Notes under the pieces: model-generated
Told to the model about the DNA's origin: nothing
Database searches by the model: none
The model's input: only the letters and a program-made list of their open reading frames with translations
Position numbers and translations under genes: made by a program
Source: Enterobacteriaceae bacterium
GTDB lineage: Bacteria > Pseudomonadota > Gammaproteobacteria > Enterobacterales > Enterobacteriaceae
Direction of reading: 5' to 3'
Assembly: GCA_902363335.1 (NCBI GenBank)
Contig: CABIZV010000008.1
Location: forward strand, 218,083 to 282,082
Length of the DNA: 64,000 nucleotides
In this document: piece by piece, positions 1 through 8,338 of the stretch
How the letters are laid out: each line of letters opens with the position of its first letter
Position numbering within the stretch: position 1 is the stretch's first letter

Positions 1-120
1 CGATTTCTCACAGCCCGCCAGCATGAATACTGCGGTAACGGCGAGTGCCACCGGCGTTAAGTGACGCGCGCCCCAGCTTTTACGAAATGCGGCGTGCTGA
101 ATATTATTTGTCCGTTTCAT
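1..120 (-). CDS. ygiB: YgiB, N-terminal part only (runs off the left edge)
   Basis: The first 40 codons are visible, starting at ATG 118-120 behind an AGGAAG ribosome-binding sequence. The translation begins MKRTNNIQHAAFRKSW and runs into a hydrophobic stretch ending LAGC, a lipobox-like signal, exactly as at the N-terminus of E. coli YgiB. The neighbour tolC lies upstream on the same strand, as in E. coli, where ygiB and ygiC are read with tolC. YgiB is a conserved protein of unknown biochemical role. Only the start is present, so nothing can be said about the rest. Confidence 0.85.
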   Translation of the reverse strand, partial: MKRTNNIQHAAFRKSWGARHLTPVALAVTAVFMLAGCEKS

Positions 121-254
121 TTTAATCTTCCTGGACCCAGTAGAGTGGTATTGCAATAACGCTCAGGATAGAGGATGAGTGGTTGAAAATGAAGCGAAGA
201 AGGGAATAAAGGAGGCGATCTTTACGTTGCCTTACGTTGAGAGGGGATAAATAA

Positions 255-282
255 AAAAGGGCCCGTAAAAACGGACCCTTTT
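255..282 (-). terminator. hairpin terminator after tolC
   Basis: Read on the minus strand, a 12-bp stem (one mismatch) with a TTTT loop is followed by a T-rich run. It lies about 20 bases past the tolC stop and before ygiB, so it probably terminates or attenuates tolC transcription ahead of ygiBC. Confidence 0.75.
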
Positions 283-299
283 GAAGGCAAATACCGATC

Positions 300-1724
300 T
301 TAGCGCAGACGCGCTTTGCTGGTGGCCGGTGAGGTGTAACCGTCGGCGGCAGCATCCTGCTGGGTATTTTCCGGCGCGACGCTGGCGTTGGCGGTAGAGA
401 CCGGTTTGCCCAGCGTATTGTTCAGCGCCAGCAGATCCTGTTCGTTGAGAGTACCCAACGCATTTTTGATATTAAGCTGGTTTATCAGGTAGTTATAACG
501 CGCGCTGGAGAGCTGCTGTTTGGCGTTATACAGCGTAGTGGTGGCGTCCAGTACGTCAACGATAGTACGCGTACCCACGGAGTAGCCCGCTTCCATTGCG
601 TCTAAAGAACTCTGCGCAGAAACCACGGCCTGTTTGTAGGCGTTGATGCTGCTGATAGAGGCGTTAACGTTGTTGAAGGAAGAACGAACGGTCTGTACCA
701 CGGAACGGTGCGCGCTTTCTAACTGCTCGCTGGCGCCCACGAAGTTGTACTGTGCTTGTTTGACCTGGGAGTTAACCATCCCGCCCTGATACAGCGGTAG
801 GGAGAAGCTCAGACCCACTTTGTTCTGACCGGCATCGTTATCGTTGTACTGCGTACCGTTGGTTTTAGAACCGCTGTAAGAGGTGTTAGACACCCCGGTA
901 GAGGCGGTTAAATCCAGCGTTGGCAGATGGCCATCCTGTGCCAGGCGAATTTGCTCACGCGCCAGGTCCTGGCTCAGACGAGCCTGCAACAGCGTCAGGT
1001 TGCGGTTTTCCGCTTCTTTCAGCAGTGAGTTTACTGCCTGCGGTTTGTCGGTTTTGAAACTATCCACGTTCAGTGAGGACAGTTCAGGGTAGTAGTTACC
1101 GGTGACCTGACGCAGCGCTTCAACGGCATTGTCGAGGTTGTTACGTGCCGTGACTTCGTTTGCCAGTACGGTATCGTATTGTGAACGGGCGTTCTGCACG
1201 TCGGTGATGGCGACCAGGCCTACGTTAAAGCGCTGAGTGGTCTGATCCAACTGACGGTAAATGGCCTGTTTCTGTGCTTCCGTAAAGGAAAGCGAGTCAA
1301 TGGCGCTCAGGACGTTAAAGTACGCCGTGGCGGTATTGAGGATCAGCGTCTGCTGATCGGTCTGATAGGTCACATCCTGGATACCTGCGGATTTCTCTTG
1401 CAGGGAAAGGTTACGCCATTTGGACATATCAAACAGGCTTTGCGTTAACTGCAAAGAGCCGCTGGTGACGTTAGAGTTCACGCCGTTGCTGTCGCGGAAG
1501 CCGTTGGTATAGGTATAATCAGCACCCAAACCTAACTGCGGCAACAGTGGGCTGCGCGCTTCGTTGATCTTCTCGAACGCTGCATCACGATCTGCGGCAG
1601 ATTTGCGGAGATCCGGGTTGCTGGTACGTGCCTGCTGATACACCTGTAACAGGTTCTCTGCCTGGCTCATTGCACTGAAACCCGTAAGGCTCAGACCAAT
1701 AAGGATGGGGAGCAATTTCTTCAT
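300..1724 (-). CDS. tolC: TolC outer-membrane efflux channel
   Basis: TolC forms the trimeric outer-membrane channel used by AcrAB and other tripartite pumps and by type I secretion. The protein starts MKKLLPILIGLSL, has a signal peptide ending SQA before ENLLQVYQQA, and shows the two tandem repeats of the outer-membrane efflux family, closely matching E. coli TolC throughout. Two in-frame ATGs lie upstream (1730 and 1736). The AAGGA is best spaced for 1730, so the exact start is uncertain by two codons. The tail is shorter than in E. coli (mature-like end ATSKARLR; about 474 residues against 493), a region known to be variable and dispensable. It is divergent from nudF, with about 210 bp of shared promoter region. 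Confidence 0.97.
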   Translation of the reverse strand: MKKLLPILIGLSLTGFSAMSQAENLLQVYQQARTSNPDLRKSAADRDAAFEKINEARSPLLPQLGLGADYTYTNGFRDSNGVNSNVTSGSLQLTQSLFDMSKWRNLSLQEKSAGIQDVTYQTDQQTLILNTATAYFNVLSAIDSLSFTEAQKQAIYRQLDQTTQRFNVGLVAITDVQNARSQYDTVLANEVTARNNLDNAVEALRQVTGNYYPELSSLNVDSFKTDKPQAVNSLLKEAENRNLTLLQARLSQDLAREQIRLAQDGHLPTLDLTASTGVSNTSYSGSKTNGTQYNDNDAGQNKVGLSFSLPLYQGGMVNSQVKQAQYNFVGASEQLESAHRSVVQTVRSSFNNVNASISSINAYKQAVVSAQSSLDAMEAGYSVGTRTIVDVLDATTTLYNAKQQLSSARYNYLINQLNIKNALGTLNEQDLLALNNTLGKPVSTANASVAPENTQQDAAADGYTSPATSKARLR

Positions 1725-1934
1725 TTGCATTTGCATTCCTTGTTGTGAAGCTTAGCGCTGATCTAATTCACAGAAAAAATATTCGCCGATTGTACCAGAG
1801 TCTGCCACGTTAAAAAGTTGTCGTAATGTGCCATCTGGCGTTAATTTGCACCAATCTACCATAGAGTTAGTGAATCCTAAGAGTCACTGACTTTAAATCC
1901 ACAATTTCAACACAATTACTGCATAGGCCAGTCC

Positions 1935-2567
1935 ATGACAAAAACAGTTAATCCTGTGGCAACGCTCTCGAAAAATGATGTAGAAATTATTGCACGAGAA
2001 ACGGTATATCGCGGCTTTTTTTCGCTTGATTTGTATCGCTTTCGTCACCGGCTGTTCAACGGTGAGATGAGCGGCGAAGTAAAGCGTGAAATTTTTGAGC
2101 GCGGTCACGCCGCAGTCTTGCTACCCTTTGACCCAGTGCGTGATGAAGTGGTGTTGGTTGAGCAGGTTCGAATTGCTGCCTACGACACCAGCGAAACCCC
2201 GTATCTGCTGGAGATGGTGGCTGGCATGATTGAAGAAGGGGAAACCGTAGAGGACGTTGCCCGTCGTGAGGCGCAAGAAGAGGCTGGGCTTGAAGTTGGC
2301 CGGGTGAAAAAGTGCCTGAGCTATCTGGCAAGCCCGGGGGGCACCAGCGAGCGCCTGACCATCATGGTCGGCGAAGTGGACGCGACAATGGCCGAAGGTA
2401 TTCATGGCCTGGCAGAAGAACACGAAGATATTCGCGTTCATGTGGTAAGCCGGGAGTTCGCTTATCAATGTGTAGAGGATGGAAAAATTGACAACGCAGC
2501 GTCTGTCATCGCTTTGCAATGGCTACAGCTGCATTATCAGGACTTACGAAAAGAGTGGATCAAATGA
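1935..2567 (+). CDS. nudF: ADP-ribose pyrophosphatase, Nudix family
   Basis: NudF hydrolyses ADP-ribose to AMP and ribose 5-phosphate in the cytoplasm. The Nudix box is intact (GMIEEGE, seven residues, then REAQEEAGL), and the 210-residue length fits E. coli NudF (209). The first ten residues differ from E. coli but the match is continuous from KNDVEIIARET. It is the first gene of the nudF-yqiB-cpdA-yqiA-parE run. Its TGA overlaps the yqiB ATG, which implies translational coupling. Confidence 0.96.
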   Translation: MTKTVNPVATLSKNDVEIIARETVYRGFFSLDLYRFRHRLFNGEMSGEVKREIFERGHAAVLLPFDPVRDEVVLVEQVRIAAYDTSETPYLLEMVAGMIEEGETVEDVARREAQEEAGLEVGRVKKCLSYLASPGGTSERLTIMVGEVDATMAEGIHGLAEEHEDIRVHVVSREFAYQCVEDGKIDNAASVIALQWLQLHYQDLRKEWIK

Positions 2568-2989
2568 AGCGCTATACACCTGACTTCCCAGAAATGATGC
2601 GTCTATGCGAAACCAACTTCGCGCAATTGCGTCGCTTACTGCCGCGTACTGATGAAGTCGGTGAAACCGTGAACTATCAGGTGACAACTGCGCAATATCG
2701 CTTAACGATAGTTGAATCAACACGTTACACTACATTGGTGACGATAGAACAAACGTTGCCTGCGATAAGCTACTGGAGCCTACCGACGATGACGGTTCGG
2801 CTGTACCATGATGCGATGGTGGCTGAAGTGTGTTCAACTCAGCAGATCTTTCGCTTCAAAGCGCGATATGATTATCCAAATAAAAAGTTGCATCAACGCG
2901 ACGAAAAGCATCAAATTAATCAGTTTTTGGCCGATTGGCTGAGATTCTGTTTAGCACATGGAGCGATGGCGATTCCGGTTTGTACATAA
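2564..2989 (+). CDS. yqiB: YqiB, DUF1249 family protein
   Basis: This protein of about 141 residues starts MKRYTPDFPEMM, at an ATG overlapping the nudF stop codon by 4 nt. It matches E. coli YqiB over its full length, including the C-terminal ADWLRFCLAHGAMAIP. Its function is not established biochemically. The conserved position between nudF and cpdA and the overlap place it in the same transcript. No membrane segment or catalytic motif is evident. Confidence 0.93.
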   Translation: MKRYTPDFPEMMRLCETNFAQLRRLLPRTDEVGETVNYQVTTAQYRLTIVESTRYTTLVTIEQTLPAISYWSLPTMTVRLYHDAMVAEVCSTQQIFRFKARYDYPNKKLHQRDEKHQINQFLADWLRFCLAHGAMAIPVCT

Positions 2990-2995
2990 CAGCCT

Positions 2996-3036
2996 TCAGG
3001 CGGCATCAAAGGCGCTGCCAGCGAGAAGTCGCCTGA
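2996..3036 (+). other. intercistronic stem-loop between yqiB and cpdA
   Basis: TCAGGCG (2996-3002) pairs with CGCCTGA (3030-3036), and the enclosed sequence can form a small inner stem. No T-run follows, so it looks like a transcript-internal hairpin rather than a terminator. Confidence 0.4.
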
Positions 3037-3080
3037 GAGGATGATGTGTATATTTGCATCGTGAAACCTAAGGACACCAT

Positions 3081-3908
3081 TTGGAAAGCCTTTTAAACCT
3101 TCCTCTGGCTGGTGGGGCCAGTGTTAGGGTACTGCAAATTACTGATACTCACCTGTTTGCCCAGCAGGATGAAACGCTGTTAGGGGTGAACACCTGGGAA
3201 AGCTATCACGCGGTTCTGGAGGCCATTCATGCCTCGGCCCGTGACGTTGACCTGGTGGTTGCCACCGGCGATTTAGCGCAGGATCACTCCTCCGCGGCCT
3301 ATCAGCATTTTGCTGACGGCATCGCGAGTTTTTCTGCGCCTTGCGTTTGGTTGCCGGGGAATCATGATTTCCAGCCCTCGATGTACAGCACGCTGCAAGA
3401 GGCAGGCATCTCTCCTGCTAAACGTGTACTGGTGGGCGAAAACTGGCAGATATTATTGTTGGATAGCCAGGTGTTCGGCGTTCCGCATGGCGAGTTGAGC
3501 GAATTCCAGCTGGAGTGGCTCGAAAAACGTCTGACGCAAGAGCCGGAGCGTCATACCTTACTGCTTCTGCATCATCATCCGCTGCCGTCAGGCTGTAGCT
3601 GGCTTGACCAGCATAGTCTGCGCAACGCCGGTGCGCTTGATGGCATACTGGCGCGTTATCCGCGCGTAAAACATCTGCTTTGCGGCCATATTCATCAGGA
3701 GCTGGACGTTAACTGGAACGGTCGACGTATTATGGCGACGCCCTCAACCTGCGTGCAGTTTAAACCGCACTGTTCTAATTTCACCCTCGACACCGTGTCT
3801 CCCGGTTGGCGCTGGCTGGAGCTGCATGCCGATGGTTCATTAACCACCGAAGTCTGCCGCTTGGCTGGGGTGAAATTCCATCCTGATACCGCATCTGAAG
3901 GCTATTGA
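3081..3908 (+). CDS. cpdA: 3',5'-cyclic-AMP phosphodiesterase CpdA
   Basis: CpdA hydrolyses cAMP to AMP and tunes CRP signalling. The calcineurin-type metallophosphoesterase motifs appear in order: ITDTH near residue 21, TGDLAQD, LPGNHD, LLHHHP and CGHIHQE. At 275 residues it equals E. coli CpdA. The start is TTG at 3081, behind AAGGA; E. coli cpdA also uses TTG, and the first residues (MESLLNLPLAGG) align with it. The TGA overlaps the following ATG by one base. Confidence 0.97.
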   Translation: MESLLNLPLAGGASVRVLQITDTHLFAQQDETLLGVNTWESYHAVLEAIHASARDVDLVVATGDLAQDHSSAAYQHFADGIASFSAPCVWLPGNHDFQPSMYSTLQEAGISPAKRVLVGENWQILLLDSQVFGVPHGELSEFQLEWLEKRLTQEPERHTLLLLHHHPLPSGCSWLDQHSLRNAGALDGILARYPRVKHLLCGHIHQELDVNWNGRRIMATPSTCVQFKPHCSNFTLDTVSPGWRWLELHADGSLTTEVCRLAGVKFHPDTASEGY

Positions 3909-4483
3909 TGTCGACGCTTCTTTATTTGCATGGATTCAACAGTTCTCCATGGTCAGCCAAGGCCACGGCGCTTAAGCAGTGGCTGGCCGAACACGCCCCG
4001 AACGTGAACATGCTTATTCCCCAGCTGCCTGCGTATCCGGCGCAAGCGGCTGAAATGCTCGAAGCGCTCGTACTTGAGCACGGCGGTGAGCCGTTGGGTA
4101 TCGTGGGGTCATCGCTGGGCGGCTATTACGCCACCTGGTTATCGCAGTGTTTCATGCTGCCAGCGGTGGTCGTTAACCCGGCAATCAGGCCGTTTGAGCT
4201 ACTGACGAATTTCCTCGGGCCGAACGAGAATCCCTACACCGGGCAGCAATATGTGCTAGAGTCTCGCCATATTTACGATCTCAAAGTGATGCAAATTGAT
4301 CCACTTGAAGCCCCGGATCTTATCTGGCTGCTTCAGCAAACCGGCGATGAAGTGCTTGATTATCGCCAGGCCGTGGACTATTTCGCCTCCTGCCGACAAA
4401 CGGTAGAAGAGGGCGGAAATCACGCATTTATCGGCTTTGAAGATCACTTCACCCAGATTATCGATTTCCTGGGGTTGCATTAA
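3908..4483 (+). CDS. yqiA: YqiA alpha/beta-hydrolase esterase
   Basis: This small carboxyl esterase of the UPF0227 family has about 191 residues. The N-terminus STLLYLHGFNSSP carries the HG oxyanion strand, and the nucleophile elbow GSSLGG follows near residue 70, with a GGNHAF motif near the end for the catalytic histidine. E. coli YqiA shows esterase activity on short acyl substrates; the physiological substrate is unknown. It starts at the ATG that overlaps the cpdA stop and lies directly before parE. Confidence 0.93.
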   Translation: MSTLLYLHGFNSSPWSAKATALKQWLAEHAPNVNMLIPQLPAYPAQAAEMLEALVLEHGGEPLGIVGSSLGGYYATWLSQCFMLPAVVVNPAIRPFELLTNFLGPNENPYTGQQYVLESRHIYDLKVMQIDPLEAPDLIWLLQQTGDEVLDYRQAVDYFASCRQTVEEGGNHAFIGFEDHFTQIIDFLGLH

Positions 4484-4510
4484 GCAACGCCAACTACCTA
4501 CGAATAGATC

Positions 4511-6406
4511 ATGACGCAATCTTCTTATAACGCTGATGCCATTGAGGTACTCACTGGGCTTGAGCCGGTTCGCCGCCGCCCGGGGATGTATACAGATACC
4601 ACACGCCCTAACCACATGGGTCAGGAAGTTATTGATAACAGTGTGGACGAAGCGCTGGCTGGGCACGCGAAACGTGTCGAGGTCATTTTACATGCCGATC
4701 AGTCACTGGAAGTGATTGATGACGGCCGTGGTATGCCCGTTGATATTCACCCGGAAGAGGGTGTACCGGCGATTGAGCTGATCCTTTGTCGCCTGCACGC
4801 GGGCGGTAAGTTCTCGAATAAGAACTACCAGTTTTCCGGCGGCCTGCACGGCGTTGGGATCTCCGTGGTCAACGCCCTGTCAAAACGCGTTGAGGTTAAC
4901 GTTCGTCGCGATGGCCAGATCTACAGCATTGCCTTTGAACATGGTGAAAAGGTCGAAGACCTGCATGTTTCCGGTACTTGCGGAAAACGCAACACCGGCA
5001 CCAGCGTGCATTTCTGGCCTGACGAAAGCTTCTTCGATAGCCCACGCTTCTCCGCTTCACGCTTAAGCCATCTGCTGAAAGCCAAAGCGGTGCTGTGCCC
5101 GGGCGTTGAAATTGTCTTTAAAGACAAGGTCAACGATACCGAACAGACCTGGCGCTACGCCGATGGCCTGACCGATTACCTGAGCGAAGCGGTAAACGGC
5201 CTGCCGTTACTGCCGGAAAAACCGTTTGTCGGCACGTTCGCTGGCGATACGGAGGCAGTGGATTGGGCGCTGCTGTGGCTGCCTGAAGGGGGTGAACTGC
5301 TGACCGAAAGCTACGTCAACCTGATCCCGACGATGCAGGGCGGTACTCACGTTAATGGCCTGCGTCAGGGCCTGCTGGACGCGATGCGCGAGTTCTGCGA
5401 ATACCGTAATATCCTGCCGCGCGGCGTGAAGCTGTCGGCGGAAGATATCTGGGATCGCTGCGCCTACGTGCTGTCGGTGAAAATGCAGGATCCGCAGTTT
5501 GCCGGGCAAACCAAAGAGCGTCTGTCTTCACGTCAGTGCGCCGCCTTTGTCTCCGGTATCGTTAAAGATGCCTTTAGTCTGTGGCTCAACCAGAACGTGC
5601 AGTCGGCAGAACTGCTGGCGGAAATGGCGATTTCCAGCGCCCAGCGTCGTCTGCGCGCCGCGAAGAAAGTGGTGCGTAAAAAGCTCACCAGCGGCCCGGC
5701 GCTGCCGGGTAAACTGGCGGACTGTACCGCGCAGGATCTCGCCCGCACCGAACTGTTCCTTGTCGAAGGTGACTCGGCAGGCGGCTCGGCCAAACAGGCG
5801 CGCGACCGTGAATACCAGGCGATCATGCCGCTTAAAGGTAAGATCCTTAACACCTGGGAAGTCTCTTCTGATGAAGTGCTGGCGTCGCAGGAAGTTCACG
5901 ATATCTCTGTGGCGATCGGTATCGATCCAGACAGTTCGGATCTCAGCCAGCTACGTTACGGCAAGATCTGTATCCTCGCGGATGCCGACTCAGATGGTCT
6001 GCATATCGCGACCCTGCTGTGCGCGCTGTTTGTCAAACATTTCCGTACGCTGGTGAAAGAAGGGCATGTCTACGTTGCGCTGCCGCCGCTGTATCGAATC
6101 GATCTGGGCAAAGAGGTTTATTACGCGCTGACCGAAGAAGAAAAAGCGGGCGTGCTGGAACAGCTTAAGCGTAAAAAGGGTAAGCCGAACGTGCAGCGCT
6201 TTAAAGGTCTGGGTGAAATGAACCCGATGCAGCTGCGTGAAACGACGCTTGATCCGAATACGCGCCGCCTGGTGCAGTTGTTCATTACCGATGAAGATGA
6301 GCAGCAAACCACGGCCATGATGGATATGCTGTTAGCCAAGAAGCGTTCGGAAGATCGCCGTAACTGGCTGCAAGAGAAAGGCGACATGGCAGATATCGAA
6401 GCCTAG
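4511..6406 (+). CDS. parE: DNA topoisomerase IV subunit B
   Basis: ParE is the ATPase subunit of topoisomerase IV, which decatenates replicated chromosomes with ParC. The GHKL ATPase motifs are present (QEVIDNSVDEA, IDDGRGMP, GGLHGVGISVVNAL), as are the TOPRIM motifs LVEGDSAGGSAKQARDR and ILADADSDG. The length of 631 residues compares with 630 in E. coli. It closes the nudF-to-parE operon and is followed by a REP element and a strong hairpin terminator. In E. coli the next genes are ygiN and mdaB; here about 9 kb of other DNA intervenes. Confidence 0.98.
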   Translation: MTQSSYNADAIEVLTGLEPVRRRPGMYTDTTRPNHMGQEVIDNSVDEALAGHAKRVEVILHADQSLEVIDDGRGMPVDIHPEEGVPAIELILCRLHAGGKFSNKNYQFSGGLHGVGISVVNALSKRVEVNVRRDGQIYSIAFEHGEKVEDLHVSGTCGKRNTGTSVHFWPDESFFDSPRFSASRLSHLLKAKAVLCPGVEIVFKDKVNDTEQTWRYADGLTDYLSEAVNGLPLLPEKPFVGTFAGDTEAVDWALLWLPEGGELLTESYVNLIPTMQGGTHVNGLRQGLLDAMREFCEYRNILPRGVKLSAEDIWDRCAYVLSVKMQDPQFAGQTKERLSSRQCAAFVSGIVKDAFSLWLNQNVQSAELLAEMAISSAQRRLRAAKKVVRKKLTSGPALPGKLADCTAQDLARTELFLVEGDSAGGSAKQARDREYQAIMPLKGKILNTWEVSSDEVLASQEVHDISVAIGIDPDSSDLSQLRYGKICILADADSDGLHIATLLCALFVKHFRTLVKEGHVYVALPPLYRIDLGKEVYYALTEEEKAGVLEQLKRKKGKPNVQRFKGLGEMNPMQLRETTLDPNTRRLVQLFITDEDEQQTTAMMDMLLAKKRSEDRRNWLQEKGDMADIEA

Positions 6407-6412
6407 CCAACG

Positions 6413-6492
6413 TAGGCCTGATAAGCGTAGCGCCATCAGGCAGAGCGGTGCAATGTGCCGGATGGCGGCGTAAACGCCTTATCCGGCCTACT
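6413..6492. repeat. REP/BIME element
   Basis: Two inverted REP units are seen (TAGGCCTGATAAGCG with GCGCCATCAGGC, and TGCCGGATGGCGGC with GCCTTATCCGGCCTA). This is a typical bacterial interspersed mosaic element in the 3' untranslated region of parE. Confidence 0.85.
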
Positions 6493-6498
6493 TTTTCG

Positions 6499-6526
6499 AA
6501 AAGGAGACGCTTGCGTCTCCTTTTTT
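6499..6526 (+). terminator. rho-independent terminator after parE
   Basis: GGAGACG (6503-6509) pairs with CGTCTCC (6514-6520) around a CTTG tetraloop, preceded by an A-run and followed by TTTTTTATT. It ends the parE transcript and marks the left border of the carbohydrate island. Confidence 0.9.
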
Positions 6527-6580
6527 ATTGCCGCAACCGTCTCTTAGTTAATCGATTCAATTCTAATTTCTTCAATTTCT

Positions 6581-6593
6581 GAAATGCCATTTT
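6581..6593. promoter_or_regulatory. candidate KdgR operator upstream of the TRAP genes
   Basis: GAAATGCCATTTT fits every position of the KdgR core consensus RAAAYRNNRTTTY; the outer AAT/ATT flanks fit poorly. It lies about 150 bp before the TRAP solute-binding protein. KdgR represses pectin and uronate catabolism genes in enterobacteria, which suits the GH88 hydrolase in this block. A direct repeat GTATGAC (6602-6608, 6625-6631) follows. Assignment is by consensus only. Confidence 0.45.
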
Positions 6594-6744
6594 GAAATTT
6601 GGTATGACAGGTCACACTTTAGTTGTATGACTTCTACCATATTCTTCCGCTGGATATTAAACATACTTCTGAACATGGACGTCAATCTGTGCTGGCAATT
6701 GATTCGCATGGTGAATTTTATCTTTCCTCAAAAGAGAATCGTCT

Positions 6745-7722
6745 ATGTTAAGAAGAAAACTGGCAGTAAGCGTTTTATCTTTTTCGTTAATGATGGGGTC
6801 TGCGGCGGCGATGGCAAAAACGGTGTTCATCGCCTCTGATGTGCATCCGGCTGACTATCCGACGACGGCGGCAGTCATCCACATGGGTGAAAAACTCAGC
6901 GCCCAAACGGACGGGCGGCTTTCTATTCGCATGTTCCCAAGCGGACAGATGGGTGACGAAAGCACCACGCTGGAAAAAACGCGTGCGGGCGCTATCGATA
7001 TTCTGCGTGTCTCAATGTCGCCGGTCGGCGGCATCCTCCCTGAAGTTAGCGTCTTCAACATGCCGTTTGTGTTCCGTGATACCGACCATCAGCATAAGGT
7101 GTTGGACGGCGACATCGGAACCAAACTGGCGCAGGAGATCTCTGATAGCAAACTGGGGTTGGTGTTCCTCGGCTGGATGGATGCGGGATCGCGCAGCCTT
7201 ATCACCAAAAAGCCGGTCACCTCACTCGACGATCTGAAGGGGGTGAAAATTCGATTACAAAACAACCCGATTGGTCTCGATACTTTCAAAGCGCTGGGTG
7301 CGAACCCGATAGTGCTACCGGTCGGTGATGTGTTTGCCAGCCTGCAAACCGGCGTTATTGATGCGGCGGAAAACAATGAACCGACCTTTGATACCGAAAA
7401 CTACGTGGTGGCAGGCACCAAGTATTTCGACCTCACTGAACACTTTATGATCCCCGAAGTGCTCGCATTCTCGAAACGTAAATGGAGCAAACTCACCCCA
7501 GAAGATCAGGCGCTTATCATGAAGCTGGCGAAGGAAGCGCAGGCGGAAGAACGCGTGCTGTGGGCGCAATATGTCGAGAAATCCAAACAGCGTCTGCAAA
7601 GCCAGGGGGTGAAATTCCTCCCGGTGGATAAAAAGCCGTTTGTGGATGCCACCGCGCCGGTACGTGAGAAATACGGCAAGCAGTTCAGCACCTTAATGCA
7701 GGAAATTCAGGACACTCAATAA
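6745..7722 (+). CDS. TRAP transporter solute-binding protein, DctP family
   Basis: This periplasmic substrate-binding subunit of a tripartite ATP-independent periplasmic transporter has 325 residues. An N-terminal signal peptide ends near SAAAMA before KTVFIASDV. The family signature region DLKGVKIRLQNNPIGLDTFKALGANP holds the arginine that, in this family, contacts the substrate carboxylate. Membrane partners dctQ and dctM follow directly, so the system is complete. The substrate is not visible from sequence. The GH88 and oligosaccharide-transport genes nearby and the KdgR-like box suggest an unsaturated or keto-uronate, but other organic acids (for example diketogulonate, as for YiaMNO) remain possible. 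Confidence 0.9.
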   Translation: MLRRKLAVSVLSFSLMMGSAAAMAKTVFIASDVHPADYPTTAAVIHMGEKLSAQTDGRLSIRMFPSGQMGDESTTLEKTRAGAIDILRVSMSPVGGILPEVSVFNMPFVFRDTDHQHKVLDGDIGTKLAQEISDSKLGLVFLGWMDAGSRSLITKKPVTSLDDLKGVKIRLQNNPIGLDTFKALGANPIVLPVGDVFASLQTGVIDAAENNEPTFDTENYVVAGTKYFDLTEHFMIPEVLAFSKRKWSKLTPEDQALIMKLAKEAQAEERVLWAQYVEKSKQRLQSQGVKFLPVDKKPFVDATAPVREKYGKQFSTLMQEIQDTQ

Positions 7723-7778
7723 GGCACGTGGCGGCAGGCTGGCGAGCGCTGGCCTGCCCGTTTGATCTGGAGATAACA

Positions 7779-8327
7779 ATGAAAAATATCTATGTCCTGG
7801 TCATGGATGGCGTGTATCGGATCTGCATTTGGCTGTCAGGGATCAGCCTGTTATTTATGACGTTTATTTATCTGGTGGGGATCTACGCTCGCTTTCGTCC
7901 TGATTTTCCTCAGTGGCTGGGGTTTTTACCCCACGCTTCGACCAGCTGGCCGGAGCCCTTGTCGCAAATTTGTATGATCACTTTTTCGTTTGTGGGGGCG
8001 GCGGCAGCTTATCGCGCGGGTAGCCATATCGCCATCACCATGTTGGTCGATCATATCAACCCGGCGATGAAAAAAGCGTTGGCGGTGTTTGTCGATCTGG
8101 CGATGCTGGCGACCTGCCTTTTTATCATCCACTGGGGAATTATTGGCTGTATGGATGCCTGGGAAGATGTGGTGCCGTCGCTGCCGTTCCTGACGTCGGG
8201 GATCACTCATCTGCCTATTCCATTAGGCTCGTTCTTTACGCTGCTGTTCGTGGTTGAAAAACTGCTGTGCGGCCCGCAATCGCACCGCGAGCTGGTGCAG
8301 TACGGCTCACCGAAAGTCGGCCATTAA
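7779..8327 (+). CDS. TRAP transporter small membrane subunit, DctQ family
   Basis: This is the four-helix DctQ-type subunit of about 182 residues. ATG 7779 is preferred because GGAG sits eight bases ahead. Hydrophobic segments start near residues 10, 60, 100 and 140, with the loop around AAAYRAGSHIAITMLVDH typical of the family. It bridges the binding protein and the large permease of the inner membrane. The stop lies 11 bases before the dctM start. Confidence 0.88.
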   Translation: MKNIYVLVMDGVYRICIWLSGISLLFMTFIYLVGIYARFRPDFPQWLGFLPHASTSWPEPLSQICMITFSFVGAAAAYRAGSHIAITMLVDHINPAMKKALAVFVDLAMLATCLFIIHWGIIGCMDAWEDVVPSLPFLTSGITHLPIPLGSFFTLLFVVEKLLCGPQSHRELVQYGSPKVGH

Positions 8328-8338
8328 GGAGCGCACCG

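Noticed and set aside
1737..1934. Mar/Sox/Rob box upstream of tolC
   Set aside because: TTTGCACCAATCTACC is only a partial match to the marbox consensus, too weak to claim.
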